Assembly (NCBI RefSeq): GCF_001742425.1
Contig: NZ_MJEH01000008.1
Location: forward strand, 1-64,000
DNA length: 64,000 bases
Direction of reading: 5' to 3'
DNA from: Bacillus solimangrovi
GTDB lineage: Bacteria; Bacillota; Bacilli; Bacillales; Bacillaceae_N
In this document: positions 26,623-35,113 of the stretch, in pieces
How positions within the stretch are numbered: position 1 is the first letter of the stretch
How the letters are laid out: every line of letters begins with the position of its first letter
Translations under genes and position numbers: made by a program
The notes under the pieces: model-generated
What the model was told of the DNA's origin: nothing
Seen by the model: only the letters and a program-made list of their open reading frames with translations
Databases searched by the model: none

Positions 26623-27583
26623 TTTTCATTCTCCTCACTTGATAAGGATAGACGACATCTATCGAAACATAGTTGATTTCTTTTAGCGGTAGCCTATCAG
26701 CAGCTAACCATTGTTTCATAAGCAAGATACATTTCTCACCAATTTCATTATTGTCATACACGACACTTCCATCTACATGCTCCATCTCCTCAATACGATT
26801 AAAGGAGAAAATTTGAAACCGATCCATCCGCGCACGATTTTCGATAACATGAAGTAAATCTTCTGTACTACGAGCATTTACGCCAATTAATAAGTCTAAC
26901 TTAGGGTAACGATTCAACATCGCATTCGTTGCTCGTTGCACAGGATTTAACACACCTAGCTGTTCTGAAGTTAATCCCTCTACAACCTCTACACCATATT
27001 CTGATTTAAGCACTTTCTTGATCCCATTGACTTTCATTTGCTCAATATTCGTTAATTGCGATTCTCCTATTATTCCAACTCGGTCTCGTTGTGAATATTG
27101 TTCTGCAATCAGTTGTCCCATCACAATACCTGCTTCATAGTAATCAGGTCCCACATACGCCTTCCGAAAAGTAGTTGGTGCATCATTCATGAAAGTAATC
27201 ACAGGTATTCCTCTCATTACTGCCTTATCAATTTCCTTATTAAGGTTGGCATCATCCATTCCCATAACCAAGATGCCATCGACATTCGATGCAATGGAAA
27301 CATTCATTTCCTTCACCATTTCTTCAACATTCCCATTATATGAACCTCTCACCTCAAGAATCATCTCATTCTCCTGAGCCTGCTGCATCGCACCTTGCAC
27401 AATCTGTTTCCAAGAGTATGAACCCAACTCTGGATAAATAATTGCAATACGCGTAGGAGAATCCTCACTCTTAGAACCTTCTAACAACTTGCCTACCTCT
27501 TGATAAGACGCATTCAAATGATAGAAAGGGATAAATATAATAAAAATAGCAATAACAAATAATAACACTTTAAGCGCCTTCAA
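26615..27583 (-). CDS. Membrane-anchored sugar-binding sensor protein (XylFII-like)
   Basis: 322 residues of the RbsB/XylF fold with an uncleaved-looking N-terminal helix (LKVLLFVIAIFIIFIPFYHL) and no lipobox Cys, unlike the transport-associated binding protein. Core motifs: IYPELGSYSWKQIVQGAMQQ, SNVDGILVMGMDDANLNKEI, GIPVITFMNDAP, RKAYVGPDYYEAG, IIGESQLTN. A C-terminal YVSIDVVYPYQV follows. It is the first gene of a three-gene operon with the kinase (8-bp overlap) and regulator. I infer a ligand-presenting co-sensor for the kinase rather than a transport protein. Confidence 0.87.
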   Translation of the reverse strand: MKALKVLLFVIAIFIIFIPFYHLNASYQEVGKLLEGSKSEDSPTRIAIIYPELGSYSWKQIVQGAMQQAQENEMILEVRGSYNGNVEEMVKEMNVSIASNVDGILVMGMDDANLNKEIDKAVMRGIPVITFMNDAPTTFRKAYVGPDYYEAGIVMGQLIAEQYSQRDRVGIIGESQLTNIEQMKVNGIKKVLKSEYGVEVVEGLTSEQLGVLNPVQRATNAMLNRYPKLDLLIGVNARSTEDLLHVIENRARMDRFQIFSFNRIEEMEHVDGSVVYDNNEIGEKCILLMKQWLAADRLPLKEINYVSIDVVYPYQVRRMKNE

Positions 27584-27902
27584 TTCCTCAACTCCTCTAC
27601 CTAAACTTCATGATTAATCTCATAAAAATCCAATTATAAGATAATAAAATCAATTCTCTCTATTATATATTTTATTACAAATATGACGATAGTGAAAAAA
27701 GGAATTTACAATTTGTAATAATCACCAACGGTAAATGAGCATTATCATATTGAAATATGCTTCACCATTTGTTAATAATAGTAAGAAAAAATGTGGGTAA
27801 TTATAGTCAAATTAAAGAAAACTATCGATCTTCAAAGTGAATAAGACATTGTGTAAGATTATTGAATTCAAACTTCATTTCCCCCTCTCGATAGTGATGC
27901 TA
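27584..27902. other. Intergenic region before the tRNA
   Basis: About 320 bp of AT-rich sequence between the leftward sensor gene and the rightward tRNA promoter. It must contain the promoter of the three-gene sensing operon; I could not define it. No ORF worth annotating. Confidence 0.35.
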
Positions 27903-27930
27903 TTGACTTTTATTTTGAACACGTTATAAT
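27903..27930 (+). promoter_or_regulatory. Promoter of the tRNA-Val gene
   Basis: TTGACT and TATAAT separated by 16 nt, about 40 nt upstream of the tRNA 5' end. Confidence 0.75.
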
Positions 27931-27972
27931 TATATTTGTCCAAACATACTGGATAAATATGATACATATCAT

Positions 27973-28045
27973 GATTCCGTAGCTCAGCTGGGAGAGCGCT
28001 ACCTTGACAGGGTAGAGGTCGCTGGTTCGAACCCAGTCGGAATCA
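27973..28045 (+). tRNA. tRNA-Val, anticodon GAC
   Basis: The 73-nt cloverleaf has acceptor GATTCCG/CGGAATC fully paired, D arm GCTC-AGCTGGGA-GAGC, anticodon arm CTACC-TTGACAG-GGTAG (anticodon GAC) and T arm GCTGG-TTCGAAC-CCAGT. Discriminator A; the CCA end is not encoded. Own promoter and terminator, so monocistronic. Confidence 0.95.
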
Positions 28046-28059
28046 TCTTTTAAAACGAT

Positions 28060-28108
28060 GAAATAGCGCGGTTTTCTCACTTTGAGAAACCGCGCTATTT
28101 CTTTTCTT
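28060..28108 (+). terminator. Terminator of the tRNA gene
   Basis: GAAATAGCGCGGTTTTCTCA pairs with TGAGAAACCGCGCTATTTC (one bulge), then a T-rich run. Very stable. Confidence 0.92.
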
Positions 28109-28165
28109 TTTGGTAAGTGGCACAATTTTGGCACGTTTACTTAATTAAAGCATTGGAAGGTACAA

Positions 28166-28978
28166 TTGATAAATAAGTGGTCTATTCTATTATTCGTAGT
28201 AACTATTTATTTTGTACTTAGTATAAGTCAACCTAATGTGCATGCTGAATCTACTTCTACTACTAAATTAATAGTAGCAGGTGAAACTGTAACGGAACAA
28301 CTTACTACTATTACTTATAACGGGAGAACACTCATTCCACTTCGCACTGTCAGTGAAGCGTTGAATGTACAAGTGAAATGGAATTCGAAAACATCTACAG
28401 TAATTGTGCAGAAATGGGGAGAACAGTTAAGTATAAAACCTAATGCACATCAGGCCAAACTGCAAGGAAGAGTGTATCATGATGTGATTCTAGATCTACA
28501 ATCACCAGCACAGTTGAAAGATGGATCGGTCTATGTGCCACTTCGTTTTATTGCACAAACCTTTGGGTATGAAGTGAATTGGGATAATGGCGAGATTCGA
28601 ATTAATTCTCCATTAAGTGAAGAGGAAAGAGAAAGATTGTATCGTGGGTCTCTTTAGGAGGCTAGGAAACAGATTACGAGAATTTATCAACCTATTCATT
28701 ATATGAACCAGCCACTCGAAACTGGATATCCTTCTGAAATCCTTGGTAATGTTTATATTTTCCCAGAAGGAGAAGCGCTACGATTTTATAATATTTCAGG
28801 TAATACGATTTCATGGATAGAAATTAAAGATGACTTTCTTGTTTGCACATGGCAGGCTCATTTTAAGGATGACTTATCTGGTTCTCTTGAGACATTCTTA
28901 AAAATGAACATAATAAATGAAGTTGGGCAAGCACCTGTAATAAATAATGATATGTTACTTTATTCTCATAACATCTAA
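28166..28978 (+). pseudogene. Secreted stalk-domain (copper amine oxidase N-like) gene interrupted by an in-frame amber codon
   Basis: TTG 28166 has GGAAGG 5 nt upstream. Residues 1-27 form a signal peptide (IYFVLSISQPNVHA). Residues ~33-150 hold two stalk-type repeats: GRTLIPLRTVSEALNVQVKW and GSVYVPLRFIAQTFGYEVNWD. After LSEEERERLYRGSL comes TAG (28655-28657). The same frame then continues without interruption (EARKQITRIYQPIHYMNQPLE ... VYIFPEGEALRFYNISG, IEIKDDFLVCTWQA) to 28978, giving 271 codons in all. The part after the stop has no ribosome site of its own suited to its ATG at 28703. A single C-to-T change (CAG to TAG) would explain it. Either a recent nonsense mutation, readthrough or a sequencing error. 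Confidence 0.75.
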
Positions 28979-29053
28979 TATATTGGAAATATATTACTTA
29001 TTTACATATCTTTTTTCTTCAAACTCTTCATTTGCATGACCTCACAAAGAAAT

Positions 29054-29082
29054 AACGCTCAACCTACATAAGGCTGAGCGTT
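29054..29082 (-). terminator. Terminator of the lamin-tail protein gene
   Basis: Stem AACGCTCAACC/GGCTGAGCGTT with a 7-nt loop (one G-U pair), followed leftward by ATTTC, a modest U-tract. It begins ~25 nt after the stop. Confidence 0.7.
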
Positions 29083-29104
29083 AATGTTCACAATATAACT
29101 AGTA

Positions 29105-30745
29105 TTAATAACTACCAATATAGTTAAACGTATTAGAAGGATAGATTGTCCATTCACTACTATTGTAACTAGAGGATCCCGAGGTAATATCACTATTTCT
29201 TACAAGCGTTTTATCTTTTGCAAAGCTTGTACCAGCTGTACCAATAACATCAATTACCGTTCCGTTTTGCTTTAATGTTACGGAATCATCACCATTATAG
29301 ACCATGTTTGAATCGGTTACGTCTGATTCTGCTAATATCGCTGATTCTGCATTAGGGTTTGCAATGACAAAAACTTCACCACTTCCAAGTGTACCTCTTA
29401 AAGATATACTACTAGAAAGGTTTGAAAGTTCAATCGTATATTGAGATAAATCAATCGTTTGATCCGTTCCATTATATATTTCTAATGCTTTATTGTAGCT
29501 ACTTCCCTCAATGTATTCTGAGAAGAAGATGTTTGAACTTTGACCTTGTCCAGCTTCCACATAACCGTATGAACCGAAAGCAAATGTAGAGGCATCCCAC
29601 CACTTGTAACCTGGAGATGGTTGTGACCACGGTTCAACTTCAGGTTCTGTAGAATTTTCAGGTGTTTCAAAAATCAATAATGGTGTAGGAGTATCTAACT
29701 CAAGACCTGAGACATCAGCAAAGCTCGTATAATTTTCTTGCTCTGACAACCAATCTACCATGTTTACTAAAAGTGTTGCATCATCAGCTTCTAGGAATCC
29801 ATCGTAAGTTCTTTTTGAAGAGCCATTTTCTTCACGTTTATATTTTGGTGTTGCATCTTCAACGGGAGATGAATCACCAATGAATGCTGCCTTTCCTATT
29901 CCAACCTTACCAATTGCAGCATATGGGCCTTCATCTATTCCTCCACCATTATATACACCTTGATCTACAGCATGTGACCACGCAGCATTTGTACTAGGCA
30001 AATAGACGATTCCCTTTGCTTTCGCTGGATCTACAATCGCCATCGTTGAACCTGCATGCATCGCAACCCTTTGTACACCTTCTGTTATTCCAAAGGATTG
30101 ATCTGGTGTTACAATTTGATTTGCAGTAACATCTCCAAGTGCATTGTATCGGAAACGAATTCCGAAGTTATCTGCTAACCAATCAGAGCTATTAACGTCT
30201 TCCATCGCACTTGAATTACGTTCCTCCGTACTCATTCCTTTTGTAGGATCACTCCAAGCACCACGACGGTATCCGTTAAAAACTTCAGACGAATCCCAAC
30301 GATTTTTATTACGGTCAGCATTATAATGATCAGAAATGAAGAAGATACTTCCTCCATTTTCAACATATTGCAACATTGCATCTTGTTCTGAAGTTTTGAA
30401 AGGGATGTTTGCTTCAGGAATAACAAATGTATCGTAATCTATTAAATCTTCATATGTAATCGGGGTAGTTTTTCTAAGCTCTTTTACAGCATATCCATGA
30501 TCAGCAAGTGCATTTGCGAAATCGGAGAAACCTCCATCAATTACCCAATCTGCCGCACCAGCTGTTTGTCCGTGCGCATTATCAAATAATACCTTTTTAC
30601 CGTTCTCAATTCCTCGAGCCTCAATTTCTGGTGCTGGATCATTTGGCCCTTCAGCGAAAACGCTTACATCAGTTTGCGATAAAGGAGAAAGTGCAGTAAC
30701 TGCAATGATACTACTAAACAACCATTTTTTTGTCTTATTCCACAT
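29105..30745 (-). CDS. Secreted protein with GATase-like N-domain and C-terminal lamin-tail domain
   Basis: 546 residues. A signal peptide ends near VSVFA (31). Residues ~45-350 (KVLFDNAHGQTAGAADWVID, YDTFVIPEANIPF, LQYVENGGSIFFISDHYNAD, GIGKAAFIGDSSPVED) resemble the class I glutamine-amidotransferase-like/DUF4350 fold that binds or processes extracellular ligands. Residues ~415-530 form an LTD domain (FFSEYIEGSSYNKALEIYNG, TIDLSQYTIELSNL, GSGEVFVIANPN, DVIGTAGTSFAKDKTLVRN), often attached to secreted bacterial nucleases such as YhcR. No nuclease domain is visible. Monocistronic, terminator downstream. Role unknown. Confidence 0.75.
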   Translation of the reverse strand: MWNKTKKWLFSSIIAVTALSPLSQTDVSVFAEGPNDPAPEIEARGIENGKKVLFDNAHGQTAGAADWVIDGGFSDFANALADHGYAVKELRKTTPITYEDLIDYDTFVIPEANIPFKTSEQDAMLQYVENGGSIFFISDHYNADRNKNRWDSSEVFNGYRRGAWSDPTKGMSTEERNSSAMEDVNSSDWLADNFGIRFRYNALGDVTANQIVTPDQSFGITEGVQRVAMHAGSTMAIVDPAKAKGIVYLPSTNAAWSHAVDQGVYNGGGIDEGPYAAIGKVGIGKAAFIGDSSPVEDATPKYKREENGSSKRTYDGFLEADDATLLVNMVDWLSEQENYTSFADVSGLELDTPTPLLIFETPENSTEPEVEPWSQPSPGYKWWDASTFAFGSYGYVEAGQGQSSNIFFSEYIEGSSYNKALEIYNGTDQTIDLSQYTIELSNLSSSISLRGTLGSGEVFVIANPNAESAILAESDVTDSNMVYNGDDSVTLKQNGTVIDVIGTAGTSFAKDKTLVRNSDITSGSSSYNSSEWTIYPSNTFNYIGSY

Positions 30746-31177
30746 AATATGTACCTCCTGATGATTTTTCCTTACTTTCTAATATTATCATAGTAATATG
30801 AATATTAAATTAAATATTCATGAAAATGATCAAAAAAAGGAGATTTATTATTACTTTTTAAAATATCATAAAAATCCCAGCACATTTAACACCCTTACAA
30901 TATTTAAATCAAAAACTAAAAGACTATACAAATGAACATTGTTACCTTCACAACTCTATATTTCATCCATGTATCAATTCTACTAATATGACTTTTATAA
31001 AATAAGATAATAGATTTTTTCTCTATTCATGTTAATAATAGTTTAAATATAAAAAAATGTGGAACTTGTACAATATAAAAAGTAAAGGAGGTACGCTTAC
31101 ATTTATCTGATTATTCTAAATTTTAAACATAAAAAGAAATAGCTATTGCTATTAACTATTAAAAAGGAGTGTGTGAC
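30746..31177. other. Divergent intergenic region
   Basis: About 430 bp, very AT-rich, between two divergently transcribed secreted-protein genes. An AAAGGAGGT at ~31084 looks like a ribosome site but is followed by no start codon with an open frame. No other feature seen. Confidence 0.4.
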
Positions 31178-32506
31178 GTGACAATTGCAAAACATAAACT
31201 GTCCATCGTTCTTCTTATTGCCTTATTATTATCAATTTCAGAAATACTCCCTACTCACGCAGCTGAGTCCGATCAATATTTAAAAATTTCGAGTTCTAAT
31301 AGAGATGGAGACTTAGACTCTGCTAAAGCATATGTACAAGTATTAGAATATGCTGATTATATTGGCTTAAATTATAGATTCTTTTATCCGTATAATGGAA
31401 ATATAGGTGGTGCTGGTATTTTCCCTAGTGGAGCACATGCAGGTGATTGGGAAGGTGTAAAGATAGTTGTAAATAAGAGAACGAATGAAATAGAAAGCAT
31501 TCTTCCCTCCTCACATGAAAGTGAACACGATTGGCAAAATGCATCTGTATTTGAATTTGAAAATGGACATCCTGTTGTTTATTCTGCTGAACAAAGTCAT
31601 GCTAATTATTGGACAACTGGTAAACACACAAGGTTAAATGGATTTGGCAATGATTATACGAATAAAGGTGCACTTTGGAATATTCCAGAAAACAACTTTA
31701 TAATTTTCAATAAACAAAATACACCATGGATGGATTTCTCAGGAAGATGGGGAGATAGCGGAAATGAAAATAATGATGATTGTGGTTTTAGTTGCCCTAA
31801 CAGTCCTAAATTTTCAATCGGAAAAGGTTGGTTTAGAGATGTTACGAATGCACAGAGCAATAGCGAAATCACAAATTTAGGGAATAATGATGTAATAAGT
31901 GCATATACATATGCGAAAGATTTTGCACCTAGAGTATATTTGCAAAGTAATGAATTATATTTCCCTTCAACAGTAGAATGGTTTCTTAAGCGGGCACAAT
32001 TAAAAGAGGATGGCAAAGTCTTATTAGATAAAGGTAAGGTGAATGGGTGGTCAGTCGTTGGAAAGTCTCCTGACAATATTTCTCTAGACATCACGAATTT
32101 TAACCTGTCTAATCATAGTGATTTTATCCCTAGACCTGAAGAAGATCGAGCAGACTCATTTGAACTAGTAGCTGAGGGAAATAATACAGTTGATTATGTA
32201 AATAAAACATTATACTTCGATCCAGATGGAAACTCGTATACGTTTGGCATCTGGTTAAAAGCGGCTGACAGCTCAGAAACACAAACTGTTTCTCTCCGCT
32301 TACGTAGTCAGGGCAATAATAATGATGGGAATGGTGATAACGACAAGATAGCCACATTTGACGTAACAAACGATTGGGAGTTTTATTCTGTGACACAATT
32401 GTTTGATGTACCTGCTGATTGGATTAGAACGACCATCTATCCAGCTGGTAAAGAAAATGGAACGGGAAGTGTATTAGTTTCTAATCCAAAATTGATAAAA
32501 GAGTAG
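31178..32506 (+). CDS. Secreted Vps62-like (DUF946-type) protein
   Basis: About 442 residues. GTG 31178 is preferred, with AAAAAGGAG 8 nt upstream, over GTG 31169. A signal peptide ends at PTHAAES. The N-terminal ~300 residues carry the pattern YIGLNYRFFYPYNG, HAGDWEGVKIVV, PVVYSAEQSHANYW and NPNSP-like PRVY, which resemble Vps62 family proteins. The last ~130 residues (DSFELVAEGNNTVDYVNKTL, YTFGIWLKAADSSETQTVSLRLRS, WEFYSVTQLFDVP) look like a jelly-roll carbohydrate-binding domain. The family has no established biochemical function. Monocistronic. Confidence 0.7.
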   Translation: MTIAKHKLSIVLLIALLLSISEILPTHAAESDQYLKISSSNRDGDLDSAKAYVQVLEYADYIGLNYRFFYPYNGNIGGAGIFPSGAHAGDWEGVKIVVNKRTNEIESILPSSHESEHDWQNASVFEFENGHPVVYSAEQSHANYWTTGKHTRLNGFGNDYTNKGALWNIPENNFIIFNKQNTPWMDFSGRWGDSGNENNDDCGFSCPNSPKFSIGKGWFRDVTNAQSNSEITNLGNNDVISAYTYAKDFAPRVYLQSNELYFPSTVEWFLKRAQLKEDGKVLLDKGKVNGWSVVGKSPDNISLDITNFNLSNHSDFIPRPEEDRADSFELVAEGNNTVDYVNKTLYFDPDGNSYTFGIWLKAADSSETQTVSLRLRSQGNNNDGNGDNDKIATFDVTNDWEFYSVTQLFDVPADWIRTTIYPAGKENGTGSVLVSNPKLIKE

Positions 32507-32551
32507 TAAGTTGATTAATAAGCTACTTTTATTTAATAAACTACTCTCTCA

Positions 32552-32594
32552 TAAAAAAAGATAAGCACTTCAACAATCTGTTGAGTGCTTATCT
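32552..32594 (-). terminator. Terminator of the AGE-GlgX cluster
   Basis: AGATAAGCACTTCAACA pairs with TGTTGAGTGCTTATCT around a 3-nt loop; the leftward transcript then runs into seven U. It may also stop the convergent Vps62-like gene. Confidence 0.9.
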
Positions 32595-32601
32595 TGCTTT
32601 C

Positions 32602-32862
32602 TTATTTCTTTCCCTTCATCACAAATAACTTATTATCGTTCTTTACTGGAAATTCTTCCTTCGTTATTTTTACCCCTTCAACAATTTCAGTAATGTTAAT
32701 TCCTATACGTGCTAATGCATAAATTAAGATTCCATGATGAAGCTCAATGTAGTCGTGAAAGATCGTGTTCATGACACCTTCTGTTAGTTCGATAAGTGCT
32801 GAGAATAATAGAATTAAACCAATCAACAACTTAAAATATGAGCTCTTAAAAAATGTTGTCAC
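32602..32862 (-). CDS. Small membrane protein, last gene of the AGE cluster
   Basis: 86 residues with one clear hydrophobic helix (LLIGLILLFSALIELTEG) and a second amphipathic segment (HHGILIYALARIGI), then a basic tail. It overlaps the epimerase stop by 4 bp, so it is translationally coupled to it. No family recognised. It could anchor or regulate cluster proteins at the membrane; that is only inference from coupling. Confidence 0.65.
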   Translation of the reverse strand: MTTFFKSSYFKLLIGLILLFSALIELTEGVMNTIFHDYIELHHGILIYALARIGINITEIVEGVKITKEEFPVKNDNKLFVMKGKK

Positions 32863-35024
32863 CTTTTATTTACCGTCAACTGTACGCTTTCGAGTGATTC
32901 TGCGAAAATGATTCCTTCATCAAATTGTTCATCAGTAAAACGTTGTTTCAGCTCCTCTGTTGCACCAATGATATAAACTTCAGTATCAAGTGATAGTTTC
33001 TGTGTTTCGAAGATAATAGCACGAATGCCTTCCTTACAAATCTCATCTAGGTCATTAACAATTATCGCAACCTTCGTCGCACCGTCATTTATGACCTTAG
33101 CAAAGGCTTGCTTGAATGTAGTTAATGCTCTTGTGTCAAATTCACCAATTAACTGTAATTTAGTTATATCTTTATCACGAGTAACATTTGCTTCAAAATG
33201 TTCTGCACCAACAGCAGGTACGATCCTTACTTGTACTTTTACACGTTTTTCGGTTTGTGGAAGACGTACAAATAGGCCGTCAGCATCGAAGTCATCATAC
33301 TCTTTTCCATCAATCCAAACCTTCTCAATCTTTACTGACCCATCTGGTAACATATCTGGTTGTACGCGTAAAATGTTGTCTGCAAAGCTATTTGCATATG
33401 GCTTAAAATAGAAATCCATATGTTCTTTCGTTATTAATAGATTCGTATAAACTGCTGCTAAATATGCTAATTCAAATGAATGATATCCACTCATAGAATG
33501 GCTTCCTTTCATTCTCTCCGTACCAAGTAAATATGGCAGACCGTTTGCAAGCACATTAAAGTAGATGCCACCAGAATCATGATCCAAAAACCAAGTATTA
33601 TAAAAAGCAGCTGATTCACGTGCAAGCTTCAAATATTCTTCTTTCTTCATTACACCTGCCATAATTAAGTACGCAAGAATTCCTTGTTCCTGTTGCCACC
33701 ATGCTTTCCGATCATGCCAAGCAAAGCGGTGAAACTCCTCCCCTTTACCTAACTCTCTTTCCATTACATCATACCAACCACCACGCTGAAGGTCTCCCCC
33801 TACTTGAGGCATAATTTCTGCAATCTTCTCCGCAAACTCCATATAACCTTTAGCTGGAATTACATTGTTCATTCGAGTTAAGTTCCACGCTATTTTTAAA
33901 TTGTGCCCAACGACACCTCGATTTTGCTGCCAGCCCCATTGTTGATCATGCGACCAATCCTCATGGAATTTTTCTTGCACAAATGGACTATGATCATAGT
34001 CTTGGAAATGCTCTGTAATTGTATCAGCCGTATATTTTAGCATGCTTTTATAACGCTCTTCTCCCGTAGCAAGCCACAAATTAATTAAGTAAGCTGGTGC
34101 ATGGTCTCCAACTGAGTTCCAGTTTTTCCGAGAACGATCCGTTCCTAATGCTTCACTTCTTGGATCAAATGTAATCGGATCAATATGAGAGAAATATCCA
34201 CCTTGTTTTCGATCTAAGAAGTATTTATCGAATAAGTTGACTGTATTCTCGATATCACGTAACGTTTCATTGTTTCCTGTCACTCTATACGTTTGAGTAG
34301 GACCAGCTAATGCATAGATTTGTTCATAAGCCGGAATTGCATTGTAATCATCTCCAAATTCAGATGCAAGAATCTTTCTTGTTTTCCCGTCCTTTACATC
34401 AATTGCATGATACCAATACGTGATATCTTCACTATTATCAGAGCACTTGAAATGTTCTCGTAAATATTTCGTTCCCTTCTCAGCCGCTTCAAGATAATGT
34501 TCTTCTCCTGTCATCATATATGCAGAAGCAAATCCATACACTAGACGAGAAATCGTATCCGTTTCTTGTCTAGTTGTATCTTCATGTCCACCTTCTAGAT
34601 TTAACGTTGTACGATACTTACTATAATCGATTTCTCCACCTTCGAATTGAGCTTCTAAATAGAAGTCTGCAAGTGCTTTTACTTGTTTAATCCACCAATC
34701 TTGACCTTCAAATCGGTACTCAGTTTCTGTTCTTCCAAGGAAAACGATGTGTTTTGCTTCAAAATTCAATTGATTATTTTCTGGATAGAAGATCCCGTGA
34801 GCATACAGAAATCTTCCTTCTGCAAGCATATCTTTCATTTGACCTGAACAGTCAATATAAGGTTCTCCGAAATTACGGACTAATTCAGCAAATGTCGTAT
34901 CTGTTAATTTCACGTTATATGGTCTTCCATCTGACGTTTCTAGTGTAAACGTTTGATTATCCCAATCGTACATTTTTACATATCCAGCAATCGTATCAGA
35001 AAAAGTAAATGTCATATTTTTCAT
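32859..35024 (-). CDS. AGE-family sugar epimerase/isomerase fused to a C-terminal STAS domain
   Basis: 721 residues from ATG 35024 (GAGGAG 6 nt upstream). Residues ~1-85 are a beta-rich N-domain (AGYVKMYDWDNQTFTLETSDG). Residues ~90-560 form the (alpha/alpha)6 barrel of the N-acylglucosamine 2-epimerase superfamily: DTISRLVYGFASAYMMTG, GYFSHIDP, GDHAPAYLINLWLATGEERY, GHNLKIAWNLTR, WWQQEQGILAYL, DSGGIYFNV. Active-site His residues are plausible at GHNL and HSFE. The last ~105 residues (DITKLQLIGEFDTRALTTF..., ATKVAIIVNDLDEICKEGI) have the STAS pattern of anti-sigma-factor antagonists and sulfate transporters. Substrate unknown; cellobiose or an oligosaccharide is possible. Confidence 0.83.
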   Translation of the reverse strand: MKNMTFTFSDTIAGYVKMYDWDNQTFTLETSDGRPYNVKLTDTTFAELVRNFGEPYIDCSGQMKDMLAEGRFLYAHGIFYPENNQLNFEAKHIVFLGRTETEYRFEGQDWWIKQVKALADFYLEAQFEGGEIDYSKYRTTLNLEGGHEDTTRQETDTISRLVYGFASAYMMTGEEHYLEAAEKGTKYLREHFKCSDNSEDITYWYHAIDVKDGKTRKILASEFGDDYNAIPAYEQIYALAGPTQTYRVTGNNETLRDIENTVNLFDKYFLDRKQGGYFSHIDPITFDPRSEALGTDRSRKNWNSVGDHAPAYLINLWLATGEERYKSMLKYTADTITEHFQDYDHSPFVQEKFHEDWSHDQQWGWQQNRGVVGHNLKIAWNLTRMNNVIPAKGYMEFAEKIAEIMPQVGGDLQRGGWYDVMERELGKGEEFHRFAWHDRKAWWQQEQGILAYLIMAGVMKKEEYLKLARESAAFYNTWFLDHDSGGIYFNVLANGLPYLLGTERMKGSHSMSGYHSFELAYLAAVYTNLLITKEHMDFYFKPYANSFADNILRVQPDMLPDGSVKIEKVWIDGKEYDDFDADGLFVRLPQTEKRVKVQVRIVPAVGAEHFEANVTRDKDITKLQLIGEFDTRALTTFKQAFAKVINDGATKVAIIVNDLDEICKEGIRAIIFETQKLSLDTEVYIIGATEELKQRFTDEQFDEGIIFAESLESVQLTVNKR

Positions 35025-35113
35025 TTCAATCTCCTCTTTTCTATTTTCATAGACGAACTGGTTCAAACTTCTCTGCTTTCATATAACCTTTAACAGCAGA
35101 GTGCTTGATTCTA

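Noticed and set aside
27910..28134. Leftward 74-codon ORF (DSDWVRTSDLYPVKVALSQLSYG-type)
   Set aside because: It is the antisense translation of the tRNA-Val gene and its terminator, a known annotation artefact.
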